64,000 nt of DNA from Zizania palustris (lineage: Eukaryota; Streptophyta; Magnoliopsida; Poales; Poaceae), in the NCBI GenBank assembly GCA_019279435.1, contig JAAALK010000286.1:23207931-23271930 (forward strand), read 5' to 3'. The position numbers and the translations under genes were made by a program. The first letter of the stretch is position 1. Each line of letters begins with the position of its first letter. Shown here in pieces: positions 1-9,924 of this stretch. A model generated the notes under the pieces. The model ran no database searches. It was given only the letters and a program-made list of their open reading frames with translations, and was not told the origin of the DNA.

Positions 1-849
1 GAGTTTGAGATGAGCCTCATGGGTGAGCTCAAATACTTCTTAGGGCTCCAGATCAAGCAGACCAAGGACGGCACCTTCATCCACCAAGGTAAGTACACTC
101 GTGACATGCTTAAGAAGTTTGACTTTGGTGGGGAGTTGAAGCCGCAGATGACCCCAATGGGCACGTCTGGAGGATTGGACAAGGACGAGAGCGACATCAA
201 GGTCAACGAGAGGGAGTTTCGAGGGATGATCGGTTCGCTGCTGTACTTGACGGCGACAAGACTGGACATTCAGTTTGCCGTGGGGCTGTGCGCGCGCTTC
301 CAGTCTTCACCTCGCGCGTCTCATCGGCAGGCTATCAAGCGCATCTTCAGGTATCTTACTTATGCGCCTGATCTTGGTCTTTTCTATTCAGCATCATCAT
401 CTCTTGATTTATCTGGCTTTTCGGACGCTGACTTTGGTGGGTGCCGGTTGGATCGCAAGTCGACTTCCGGTACTTGCCAGTTTCTTGGTTCTTCTCTTGT
501 CTCTTGGTCTTCTCGAAAGCAATCTGGAGTTGCTCTTTCGACCACTAAGGCTGAGTATGTAGCTGCTGCCAGCTGCTGCTCACAGTTGGTTTGGATGATT
601 TCCACTCTACGAGATTTTGGGTTGTTCTTTCCTACCAGAGTTCCTTTGTTTTGCGACAGCACCAGTGCAATTAGTGTAGGGAAAAACCCATGTCTCCATT
701 CAAAAACCAAACACATTGATGTGCGCTTTCACTTTCTGAGGGATCAATATGAGAAAGGTGTCATTGACCTTGTTCATGTTGATACCCATCATCAGTTGGC
801 TGACATTTTCACCAAACCCCTAGATCAGTCTACCTTTGAGCGTTTATGA
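1..849 (+). pseudogene. Copia pol C-terminal fragment: end of RT plus RNase H (family A)
   Basis: The frame is open from base 1 to a TGA at 847-849. It begins after the YVDD active site, at the RT thumb/connection (GELKYFLGLQIKQ), and runs through RNase H: DADFGGC, then the TxAEY helix, then CDSTSAI, ending with the ADIFTKPL tail. Compared with the intact family copy (9925-13122) it stops 14 codons early, because the CGA of the FERLRG stretch has become TGA. It also has Leu for Pro in the TRPDIQF motif and Lys for the first Glu of TEAEY, next to the RNase H active site. The shortened end plus these changes suggest decay, although the frame is otherwise preserved. The upstream pol and gag are off the window. 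Confidence 0.9.
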
Positions 850-2211
850 GGGGATTTGGGTGTTGTGTATCCTTTCTAGGATATTTTGCATCAGTTTTCC
901 TTCTTCTTTACTCTTTTCTTGAGTATTTTTGTGTGTGTTCATATCTTGCATATTCACATATCACACCTTAGAGCTGCTTCTGTTATATGATTGAACTTCT
1001 TTACTTATTCTAGCTGGTACATGCTTTTGAATACTTGTCAATGATCATGCTTTAGTTCAGTTCACTTGATATGTCTGATATCTGTCATATGCATGGCTTT
1101 TATGCTTTAAAACTTGAAAAATGATCACCATTGCTTCTGGTAACTAGCATGTGTAGGCTGAATGTTTTTGCTATCTGTTACTTGCCTTGTAGCTAGTTCC
1201 TGACTTAGATGCAAACATGCAACTTGGACATCTTTCTGCTTTAAAACATGGAAATGTGCTATAAAATGATGAAAAATCAAGAAAAATGAAAATTCCATGC
1301 CTCTTTATGCATTACTTGCAAAGAACCAGGTGGGTTTGCTTTGTCGCATTGCATTGTTCTGGACTGCGTACCATAGCACTTTGGTATGAACTAGGATAAT
1401 GTAGTGTATGTCAAGACCAATGTCTTAATCTTCTGATGGTCCAGATCTGTCATAGGCTTGACTTGGTCGGTCAGCATAAGGTTTGACATGCAAATAACCC
1501 CTGGCATAAATGAAAAAGAGAAAAGAAAAAGCCTGAAATTTGAAATGATAGCAAGTTTGCTGAAGCATTTTTTGGACAATGCTTATCTTGGTAGATATCA
1601 GTTAGCTTTTGCATCTCATGCTTTACCTTGCTTGTCAACTGGAAAATGTGGTGATGCTTTTGTTTGCAAAATTGAACATGTGTGCTAATGACTTTCTTTA
1701 GATATCATCTGTTGCACTGATCATGCCATGTATCGTTAACAGTATGTCTTTTGCTGTATCTGTTAGATGTTGTAATTGCAGTCAATCATATCTGAGAAGC
1801 ATGCTTTATTCACTCCTTATGCACCACAGTTGCATTCATTACATATTTTGAGGGGGAGTTGCGTTTCAGGGGGAGTCTGGTTCTCTTTTGAGTGCTTGAT
1901 GACTTCACTTGTCAACAAGGGGGAGAAAATTTGGGATCAGAGTTTAAGGGGGAATTTTTGCCTCGCTTGTTCTTACTCTGTTGATATCCTTGATGTTCTG
2001 AAGTCGCACTCATTTTGAGCTTTTACGTTTTGGTTAACCATAATGACCGTTTCTTGCTTTTGTTCGGCTTTTGGTCATTAGGGTTAAACTTTTACCTTAT
2101 TTTCTTCTTCTTTGTTTTCTTGTGCTTTGTTTTCGTGTTTTCACAGTTGTTCGCAGTTTCTGAAGAGCTAAAGAAGTGAAGTGTTGACAATGCACTCATC
2201 AAGGGGGAGAT
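850..2211 (+). other. Family A 3' untranslated region with multiple polypurine tracts
   Basis: No credible ORF is present between the end of pol and the 3' LTR; in particular no envelope-like frame, which some Sireviruses carry here. The last 400 bases contain repeated purine runs of the form AGGGGGAG (near 1851, 1869, 1919 and 1948), ending with the true polypurine tract AAGGGGGAGAT at 2201-2211 directly before the LTR. Multiplied PPTs are a known Sirevirus hallmark. The homologous stretch of the complete copy lies at 8600-9924 on the minus strand. Confidence 0.75.
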
Positions 2212-4221
2212 TGAGGAGCCATGCTGAATAGCGTGGGCCTCATGGCTCCAGATGTGATGAGTCATTGTCAACGATAGTCAAAGAGGACAGAAGAAGGGAG
2301 ATCTGCTACGTCATGGGCCGCGTGTGACTCAGGTACACGGGCAGCAAGCGACTGTCGGGCAGAGGAGGCTGCGAAGTTGGGCTAGCCCAATCCGGGTACA
2401 TGGGCCAGAAGCAGCAGAAGACCCACTGGGCTGTTGACCAGGATTGACTCAGGTACACGGGCGGTGAGTGATTGCCGGGCTGAGAGAGCTGTAGAATCAG
2501 GCCGGCCCAATCCGGGTACCTGGTGCAAAGTCAGTGGAGGCTTTGTCAGTTTCGGCGCAAAACTGACAACCGTTGATTCTATATCGGACTTTCCAGAAGA
2601 GAAGCCGTAGTCGCTACGAAAGCTTAGCTTCCGGATAAGTCATCTGTATCTCTAGGCCCACAGTCAGTCAGTTGTGTCTGTAAAAATTCCTAAGGGCAGT
2701 TGAGTCATTTCCTTTATTTTAGCGTCTGTAAAAACCCTAAGGGGCTGATAGAATATTCCTAAGTGTTGGACTGCTTATAAATAGGACCCCAATCCCTAGG
2801 GTTGTGTTACCCCTTCTTGAATTCACTTTTTCAATCTATTGGGTCATTTTGCTCCCTACGTTTTCTCTTTCCTGTTCCTGTTTGTGCGCCGCCAGGTTCC
2901 TGTTTGAAGCCTTGCCCTTTACTGCATTCTCTCTGTTTTATTTGTTCCAGTGAGATTTTATTTCCTGTACTTGTTGAGGTGCGTGCATTGATTTCTCTGA
3001 ATCAGAAGCTTCGGTTCGGTATGCGCTGTTGTGTTTATTCGTGAGGTTGTGTCTCTGTTGCGTTTTGTTCTTCACGCAAGTAGTACTAGTTCTTGCTATT
3101 GCAAGTAGTACTATTTTCCTGTAGCAACAGTACACTAGTACTCTAGGCTTACTTTTTACTGCGTAGCTTTTTGATCGTGTTGACAGGGCCAAAGTACCTT
3201 TTCTGGTTGTTCCGGTCGAAGCCCCTTCTCTCTGATTCGAAGTCCCTCAGCTCCGTGAGGCAAGCTTCGATCTAACTTCCCTGAGGGCTTCGCTTGAATT
3301 TCATCTTCACTTTGTGTATTGTGATTCTAGCTTCGAAGTACTTTTTGAGCTGTCAGCGTGTCTTACTTCGAACGTTTGTGCGAAGGTACTCCGACTTGAG
3401 CTCTTCGAAGTCCATACTTCGATAGGTTTAGAAGTTGGCTTTGAAGCTTGTCTTTCTGGTAGACTTCGCTCGACGAGAGTTCCTTCTTGCTGTCATTTTC
3501 GAAGGTCACAATGCGTAAGTTCGGAGCTTGTCTTTCGAAGTTAATCCTCTGAACGAAGGTCTCAACTTCGGTTGTCATACCTCGACCTAGCTAGCTTCGA
3601 AGTTTGAGTGTAGGCTTCAATTTTATCTGTTTGTCGTGTGTTGGGCCTCGCTACTCTTTCGAAGGTTATTTTTTGTGAGCTTGTTCGAAGCTGTCTGTTC
3701 GAAGTCTAGGCTTCGAAGTACACTGTTCGAAGTACTTTGTTCGAAGCAAGCTTCGATACTCTCATACTTCGCTTCAAAGCATACTTCGCTCCTTGCCACC
3801 TCGAACTAGGCTAGACCAAACACACCTTCGGCTCTTTCACAACAGCCTTCGCCAGGCTTCTACACTGACCTCCGAAGCAGGCTTCGACACAGTAGAGCAG
3901 GCTTCGCCAAGTTCCGAACAGGAGACAAATTTGAACAGTAACTTCTCATCTCTCTTTATTTACACTTAGATCATCCATTGAGAAGTTTAACCTGCTTTGT
4001 CTTGAATATTTTGTTTATCTGCCTATTAGCTCTGCCTTGATGTTTCTCTGATTTAGGCACCTATTGTTTCTAGGCTAGATACTTTTAGACATAGGCTTTC
4101 TGTTCACATTCTGCTGCATAGTCTTTTGAGGTGCGTTGGGTATTGGGAACAAGCCATATATTTGAAAGAATTTTTAAGGCGCCCATTCACCCCCCCTCTG
4201 GTCGCTACTTTCGGTCCTACA
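2212..4221 (+). repeat. 3' LTR of truncated family A element
   Basis: The LTR opens TGAGGAGCC right after the PPT and closes TCCTACA, giving canonical TG...CA ends and about 2.0 kb. A TATA box lies at 2776-2783. U3 holds a diverged duplication of about 120 bp (copies starting near 2325 and 2445, each beginning TGACTCAGGTACACGGGC). Downstream of TATA, 3190-3915 is densely packed with TTCGAAG, CTTCG and GAAGC words. A 9-bp inverted repeat GGAGCCATG/CATGGCTCC (2215-2249) sits at the 5' terminus. Near the 3' end is the C-rich CATTCACCCCCC stretch shared by all Sirevirus LTRs in the window. Confidence 0.92.
2776..2783 (+). promoter_or_regulatory. LTR TATA box
   Basis: TATAAATA about 565 bp into the LTR, followed by the CCCAATCCCTAGGG stretch that is repeated in the other family-A LTRs and in the solo LTR at 4812-6369. 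It is the likely core promoter; the transcription start would be a few tens of bases downstream. Confidence 0.6.
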
Positions 4222-4811
4222 AAATCCTCTTCGGCCATAAAAAATTGATTGTAACCAGCATTACCATCAAGAAAACATAGTACCTTATGCCCTGAAGCAT
4301 CATTGATCAACATGTCGCCTATCAGCATGGGATACTCATCCTTCGGAGTGGCCTTGTTCAAATCCCTAAAATCGATACACACACGAATCTTGCCACTCCC
4401 TTTCTTTTCCACAGGCACAATGTTAGCAACCCATTCAGCATACCTGTATGGCCTAATAAACTCAGCCTTGAGTAATCGTTCTATATCGTCTTTAACTCAG
4501 TCATACTAGGCCAAATTAAAGCGATGAGGGGTCTGTTTATAAGGCCTAAACCCGGGTTTGATAATCATTCGATGCTCCACGAGCGCACGGCTAAGTCCGA
4601 GCATCTCGCTATATTCCCACGCAATGCAATCGACGTACGACCGAAGTAACTTTATTACCTCGGCCTTATCACAAGTCGGTAAATTCTGATTTACAAAAGT
4701 CGGCCTTGGAATACTACCATCGCCTATATCTACCTCCTCTAAAGGATCGGCCGACGCAAAACCTTGACCTAACTTTTTTACTTCACTAAAATCTTCAATG
4801 GCTTCAGCGAT
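4222..4811 (-). pseudogene. Gypsy 2 pol fragment: N-terminal reverse transcriptase
   Basis: Read on the minus strand, this encodes the linker and start of a Ty3/gypsy RT: FASADPLEEVDIGDGS, the RPTFVNQ stretch, GFRPYKQ, then the KKGSGKIRVCIDFRDLN and KDEYPM motifs, ending inside the GNAGYNQ block. At least two stop codons interrupt it near 4484-4510. The sequence is collinear with gypsy 3 (63209-63714 joined to 52309 leftward), which identifies both as Tat-type. Its right end is broken by a solo LTR and its left end by the family-A element, so the YxDD half of the RT lies off the window. Confidence 0.88.
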
Positions 4812-6369
4812 TGAGGAGCCATGTTGAAGATCATGGGCCTCATGGCTCCAGATGTGATGAGTGATTGTCAACGGAAGTCAAAGAGAGAGGAGACGAAGAG
4901 AAGATGAGACCTGTCGTGTCTTGGGCCGCATGTGACTCAGTTACACGGGCGGCGAGCGACTGCTGGGCAGAGGGAGCCACGGAATTAGGCAGTCCCAATC
5001 CGGGTACTCGGTGCGAAGACGGTGGACGCTTTGTCGGTTTCGGTGCAAAACCGACGCCCAATCCAGACCGCTGATCCGAGATCGAGCAGTCTTGAAGTGA
5101 AGCCGTAGCTACTACGAAAGCTCCACGTCAGAACAAATTGTCTTTATTTATGATTTTACTATTTTGCCTTTTAGGCCCACAATCTATGTTAGTTGAGTGT
5201 GTAAAAATCCTAAGGTCATATTGATCTTTTCTGTTTTATTTTGGCGTCTGTAAAAAAACCTAAGGGTAAATTGAGTTTTTCCTGATTTATTAGGCTTCCT
5301 ATAAATAGACCCCAATCCCCCCTAGGGTTTCTAACTCAATCACTTTTCAAATTAGAGTTCACTTTACCAAATTTCTATAAAAGTTTCTCCCGTGCTTTAC
5401 TGTTCATCGGCGTTCTTCTTTGATTTTAAATCCATTGCCAGCAGTAGTTCTGCATTCCTCCCGATGATTTTTGTGTATGAGCTTCCGGTTTAATTCCTCT
5501 CTGAAAACCGAAATCGGTTCCCTGGTTTAGACTGTTCTGCTTGGAAGCGGGGCCGAACCAAACCGGTGCTGGTTTTCTTGCACACTTGGAGGCGTTCTTC
5601 TGTTCAGCGGAGCAGGCGACCGCTGCTGTTTCGGTTGGCCACGCTGGAAGGCAGCAAGCCAAGTGAGTGGTGGCGCGTGGCTCATGAGGCGGTGCTATTC
5701 GTACGCGGCAGGCGAAGCCTGCAAGGATCCCGTGCAGGCGGTTGCACACGCGGCAGGAGCGCAGTGCGTGTGAAGTTCAGTCGGCGGCAGTAGCATTTTT
5801 TCGTGGTGAGCAGCAGCTTGCGACACATAGCCGTGGGGAATCAGAGCTGCTCTCGTGGTGCCTGGGCGAAGGCCATGTGTTCGGCGGAAGACCTGTGAAC
5901 AGGAGACAAACTGAACAATAATTGATTTCCCTTCTCGATTTTTGTGCACTGTTTTTTAGTTCTGAATATTCTGGAATAGATGAATTAATTCCCAGTATAT
6001 TTATTTTCCTGCATTAATTTTTGTCAAAATTAAACGCGTTAAATATTGTGCCTTCTTATATTTACAAGTTCCACTTGATTTGAGTATGATCTGTATGTGA
6101 TTGATGAATCATCTATTACTTGGTGGAACTTTTGAGGGGATGCCATTTGTACTGTGAATTGTTTTAATCTGCCTTTAAGCACTTTGTTGGTGTCTTTTTG
6201 ATTAGGACATCGGTTGTTTTTAGGCTAGATTATTTTAGAGCTTGTGATTTGTTTTGGTTCTCCTGATTGTCTGTTGAGGTGGGTTGGGTGTTGGGAGAAG
6301 GCCATTGATTCGAAAAATTTTTTTTAGGCACCCATTCATCCCCCTCTGGTCGCTATTCTCGATTCTACA
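4812..6369 (+). repeat. Solo LTR, Sirevirus family-A relative
   Basis: A lone 1558-bp LTR: starts TGAGGAGCCATG, ends GATTCTACA, flanked by a perfect 5-bp target duplication GCGAT (4807-4811 and 6370-6374). Gypsy pol sequence is continuous across it once one TSD copy is removed, which supports LTR-LTR recombination after a full insertion. Both ends and the U3 resemble family A, with TATAAATA at 5300-5307, but the segment between TATA and the GAACAGGAGACAAA motif near 5898 is unrelated to family A and has no TTCGAAG array. It also has only one copy of the U3 unit that is duplicated in family A. Confidence 0.93.
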
Positions 6370-6549
6370 GCGATACCATCTTTAGAAGACCGATATTGCT
6401 CTACACGAGACTTTAGCAAATCAAGATTACTTTTACCTGACATGACAACTAGTTTAGAGATAGTCGAGCTACACCAGCCGACTTTACAGAGACTAGAACA
6501 AATCGCCCCTTAGACATGCTAAAAAAGTCATAATCCGAGAGTTCTCTAC
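6370..6549 (-). pseudogene. Gypsy 2 pol fragment: protease-RT linker
   Basis: A 180-bp piece on the minus strand encoding SKSNLDLLKSRVEQYRSSKDGIA, matching the same segment of gypsy 3 near 63640-63714. It connects the protease part right of the family-A element with the RT part left of the solo LTR. It contains no independent gene. Confidence 0.85.
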
Positions 6550-8599
6550 TGTAGGAACGAAAGTAGCGACCAGAGGGGGGGTGAATGGGCGCCTTAAAAA
6601 TTCTTTCGAATCAATGGCCTGTTCCCAATACCCTACGCACCTCAAAAATACTACGCAGCAGAAAATAAACAGAAGGCCTAAGTCTAAGGGTTTCTAACCT
6701 AGAAGCAACTGATGATAAGCAGAGATCTATTAAAGTAGTACAACTAGGCAGATGAACAATTTGTAACAGGCCTAAACTTCTCAATAAAATGATCTAAGTA
6801 TGTATAAAATGAAAAGAGAAGTTACTGTCCAAATTTGTCTCCTGTTCGGAACTTGGCGAAGCCTGCTTCGCTGGTCGAAGCCTGCTTCGGAGGTTGGTGA
6901 CGAAGCCTGCTTCGGAGGTTGGTGACGAAGCCTGCTTCGGAGGTCAGTTGTGAAGCTTGTCCGAGATGCCGAAGGTGTCTTGGTCTAGCCTAGTTCGAAG
7001 TGGCAATAAGCGAAGTATGCTTCGAAGCGAAGTATGACAATGCCGAAGCCTGGTTCGAAGTGTGTACTTCGAAGACAGGACTTCGAACACAGCTTCGAAC
7101 CAAGAGCTTCGGAGCAAAGTGACAAAGTCGGAGCCTGCTTCGAAGTGAGAACTTCGAAGACAAAACTTCGAACACACTTTGAGCCGAGAGCTTCGAAGCA
7201 CAACCTTCGAACAGAAAGCTTCAAACACAACACACAAACAGACAACCTTCGAACAAAGAAGCGAAGCCTGCCACGTGACAGAAAAACAAGTCTGAAGCCA
7301 ATGCTCTACCTTCGAAAGGAGCAAGCTCCGAAAAGAGAGGCGAAGGGTGACACGCTACACAAAAGACAGTGCGATGCCTAACTGAGCAACAGGCTTCGAA
7401 CCCAACTTCGAAACTTGTCGAAGAATGAGCTTCGAACAGATAGGGCCGAAGACCCTTCGCACTAATATTCGAAGTATGTAATGCTGTCGATCAGAAAACT
7501 GCTTCGAAACTTAGCAACACAGAACACAAAACAAAGTTCGAAGATAGGAGCGAAGCCTTCGAGTGTGGTTTAGATCGAAGCCTGCCTCACGGAACTGAGG
7601 AGCTTCGAACAGAGAAGGATGACTTCGCAGAAAACAGTCAAAAAGCAGTTTACTTCAATCTGCCTCGATCAAAAAGGCAGAACAGTAGAAGGTAAAAAGC
7701 TGGCAGCAAGTACTGTAGCTACAGTAGTAGTACTACTTGCAATAGCAAGAACTAGTACTACTTCTCACGAAGAACACACGCAAGAGATGGACATTCTCAG
7801 GAATAAAAACAGCACTGCTCACCCAATCGAAGCTTCTTGAATCAGTGGAATAAATGCACAAGCTTCAGCAAAGACAGGGAAATCAATCTCACAGAAGTAA
7901 AATAAATGCACATCAACCAGGGAAGAACAAGTGCCTGGCGGCGGCGCACACAGGAGAGAGAGAGGAACCGTGAGAGACAAAATGACCCAATGAATGATGC
8001 AAAAGTGATTTCTAGAAGGGTAGTCCAAACCCTAGGGATTGGGGTGCTATTTATAGGCAGCCCAACACTAGGAATATTCTACCAGCCCCTTAGGGTTTTT
8101 ACAGACTCAAAAGATACAGAAAAAGACTCTACTGCCCTTAGGTATTTTTACAGACACAACTGACTGACTGTGGGCCTAGAGTAACGGATGACATATCCGG
8201 AAGCTACTCTTCTGGACAGTCGGATACAGAATCAACGGTTGTCAGTTTTACGCTGAAACTGACAAAGCCTCCACCAGCTTTGCACCAGGTACCCGGATTG
8301 GGCCGGCCCGACTCCGCAGCTCTCTCAGCCCGGCAATCGCTCACCGCCCGTGTACCTGAGTCAGTCCTGGTCAACAGCCCAGTGGGTCTTCTACTGCTTC
8401 TGGCCCATGCACCCGGATTGGGCCAGCCCGACTTCGCAGCCTCCTCTGCCCGACAGTCGCTCGCTGCCCGTGTACCTGAGTCACACGCGGCCCATGAAAC
8501 AGCAGATCTCTTCTCTTCTTCAGTCCTCGTTGACTATCGTTGACAATGACTCATCACTTCTGGAGCCATGAGGCCCACGCTATTCAGCATGGCTCCTCA
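6550..8599 (-). repeat. 3' LTR of complete family A element
   Basis: In plus coordinates it runs TGTAGGAACG to GGCTCCTCA, 2050 bp, with TATA in reverse at 8048-8055. It matches the 5' LTR at a constant offset of 9360 over most of its length; the difference to 9385 at the outer end is one additional copy of a 25-bp unit (6876-6900 repeated at 6901-6925). The array of TTCGAAG and GAAGCCTGCTTCG words covers roughly 6850-7620. Confidence 0.95.
6876..6950 (-). repeat. 25-bp tandem repeat, variable between the two LTRs
   Basis: Three tandem units beginning CGAAGCCTGCTTCGGAGGT, two of them exact and the third diverged at its end. The 5' LTR has only two units at the corresponding place (16261-16310). 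Each unit contains the near-palindrome GAAGCCTGCTTC. Confidence 0.85.
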
Positions 8600-8610
8600 A
8601 TCTCCCCCTT
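8600..8610 (-). other. Polypurine tract, family A
   Basis: On the minus strand AAGGGGGAGAT abuts the 3' LTR. It primes plus-strand DNA synthesis. Further AGGGGG-type tracts lie upstream in the 3' UTR at about 8851, 8882, 8933 and 8950 (read as CTCCCCCT on the plus strand). Confidence 0.8.
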
Positions 8611-9924
8611 GATGAGTGCATTGTCAACACTCCTCTTTTTCAGCTCTTCAGCATTTGCGAACAAATGTGGAAACACGAAAACAAAACACAAGAAAACAAA
8701 GAAGAAGAAAAAATAAGGTAAAAGTTTTAACCTAAATGACCAAAAGCCGAACAAAAGCAAGAGGTGGTCATTATGGTTAACCAAAACGTAAAAGCTCAAA
8801 ATGAGTGTGATTTTTAGAACAACAAGGATATCAACTATCAACAGAGTAAGAACTCCCCCTTAAACTCTGATCCCAAATTTTCTCCCCCTTGTTGACAAGT
8901 GAACTCATCAAGCACTCAAAAGAGACACAGACTCCCCCTGAAATGCAACTCCCCCTCAAAATATGCAGTGAATGCAATTGGGGTGCAGGTGGAGTGAAGA
9001 AAGCATGCTTCTCAGATATGATTGACTGCAAATACAGTATCTAACAGGTATAGCAAAAGAGATACTGTCCAAGACACATGGCATGATCAGTGCAACAGAT
9101 GATATCTAAAGAAAGTCATTTAGCACGCATTTTTCAGTTTTGGCAAATAAAAGCATCACCACATTTTCTAGTAAAACAAGCAAGGTAAAGCATGAAATGC
9201 AGAAGCTAACTGATGTCTACCAAGATAAGCATTGTTCAAAACAAAGTGCTTCAGCAAACTTGTTATCCGTTTACAGTTCAGGCTTTTTCATTATCCTTTG
9301 TCATTTGTGCCAAGGGTTATTTGCATGTCAAACCTTATGCTAACCGACCAAGTCAAGCCTAGGCCAGAATTGGACCATCAGAAGCTTAAGACATTGATCT
9401 CGGCATACACTATGCTGTCCTAGTTCATACCAAAGTGCTATGGTAAGCAATCCAGAACAATATAATGCGACAAAGCAAACCCACTTGGATCTTTTCGACT
9501 TTAAGCATAAAAAGGAATGGAATTTTCATTCATTTTTGATTTTTATCATTTTATAGCACATTTTCCATGTTAAAGCATAAAGATGTCCAAGTTGCATATC
9601 TGCATCTATGTGATGAACTGGCTACAAGGCATGTAACAGATAGCAAAAACACTCAGCCTACGCATGCTAGTTACCAGAAGCAATGGTGATCATTTTTCAG
9701 GTTTAAAGCATAAAAGCCATGCATATGACAAATATATCAAGTGAACTGAACCAAAGCATGATCATTGACAAGTAATCAAAAGCATGTACCAGCTAGACTA
9801 AGTAAAACAGTTCAATCATATAACAGAAGCAGGCTCAAATGTGTGATATGTGAATATGTATGATATGAACACACACAAAAAAAGACTCAAGAAAAGAGTA
9901 AAAAGAAAACTGACGCAAAATATC
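8611..9924 (-). other. Family A 3' untranslated region
   Basis: About 1.3 kb between the pol stop and the PPT. It carries no significant ORF and is homologous to 850-2200. It holds several purine tracts resembling the PPT in its last third. No envelope-like gene is visible. Confidence 0.7.

Larger units (their letters stand above)
1..4221 (+). mobile_element. Sirevirus (Ty1/copia) family A, 3' portion, cut by window edge
   Basis: This is the 3' part of a long-LTR copia element: the end of pol, a long 3' untranslated stretch with repeated purine tracts, and one LTR at 2212-4221. It belongs to the same family as the complete minus-strand element at 6550-17959; their pol C-termini differ by only a few residues and their LTRs align throughout. 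The right boundary is clear because minus-strand gypsy pol sequence resumes at 4222. The left half and the left target-site copy lie outside the window, so the TSD cannot be tested. It sits in opposite orientation to the complete copy, with the two 3' LTRs facing each other. Confidence 0.92.

Noticed and set aside
850..2200. Possible envelope-like gene after family-A pol
   Set aside because: Only frames under 85 codons, none conserved at 8611-9924 in the complete copy.
7034..7381. 115-residue frame within the family-A LTR, repeated at 16394-16741
   Set aside because: It translates the TTCGAAG word array (FE-PRASK-type repeats) and is duplicated only because the LTR is. No sign of a real protein.
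7700..7760. Inverted repeat of AGTACTAC/GTAGTACT type near 7710-7760, suggestive of a microRNA hairpin
   Set aside because: Short, within the LTR and present in every family-A LTR; better explained as part of the LTR's palindromic content.
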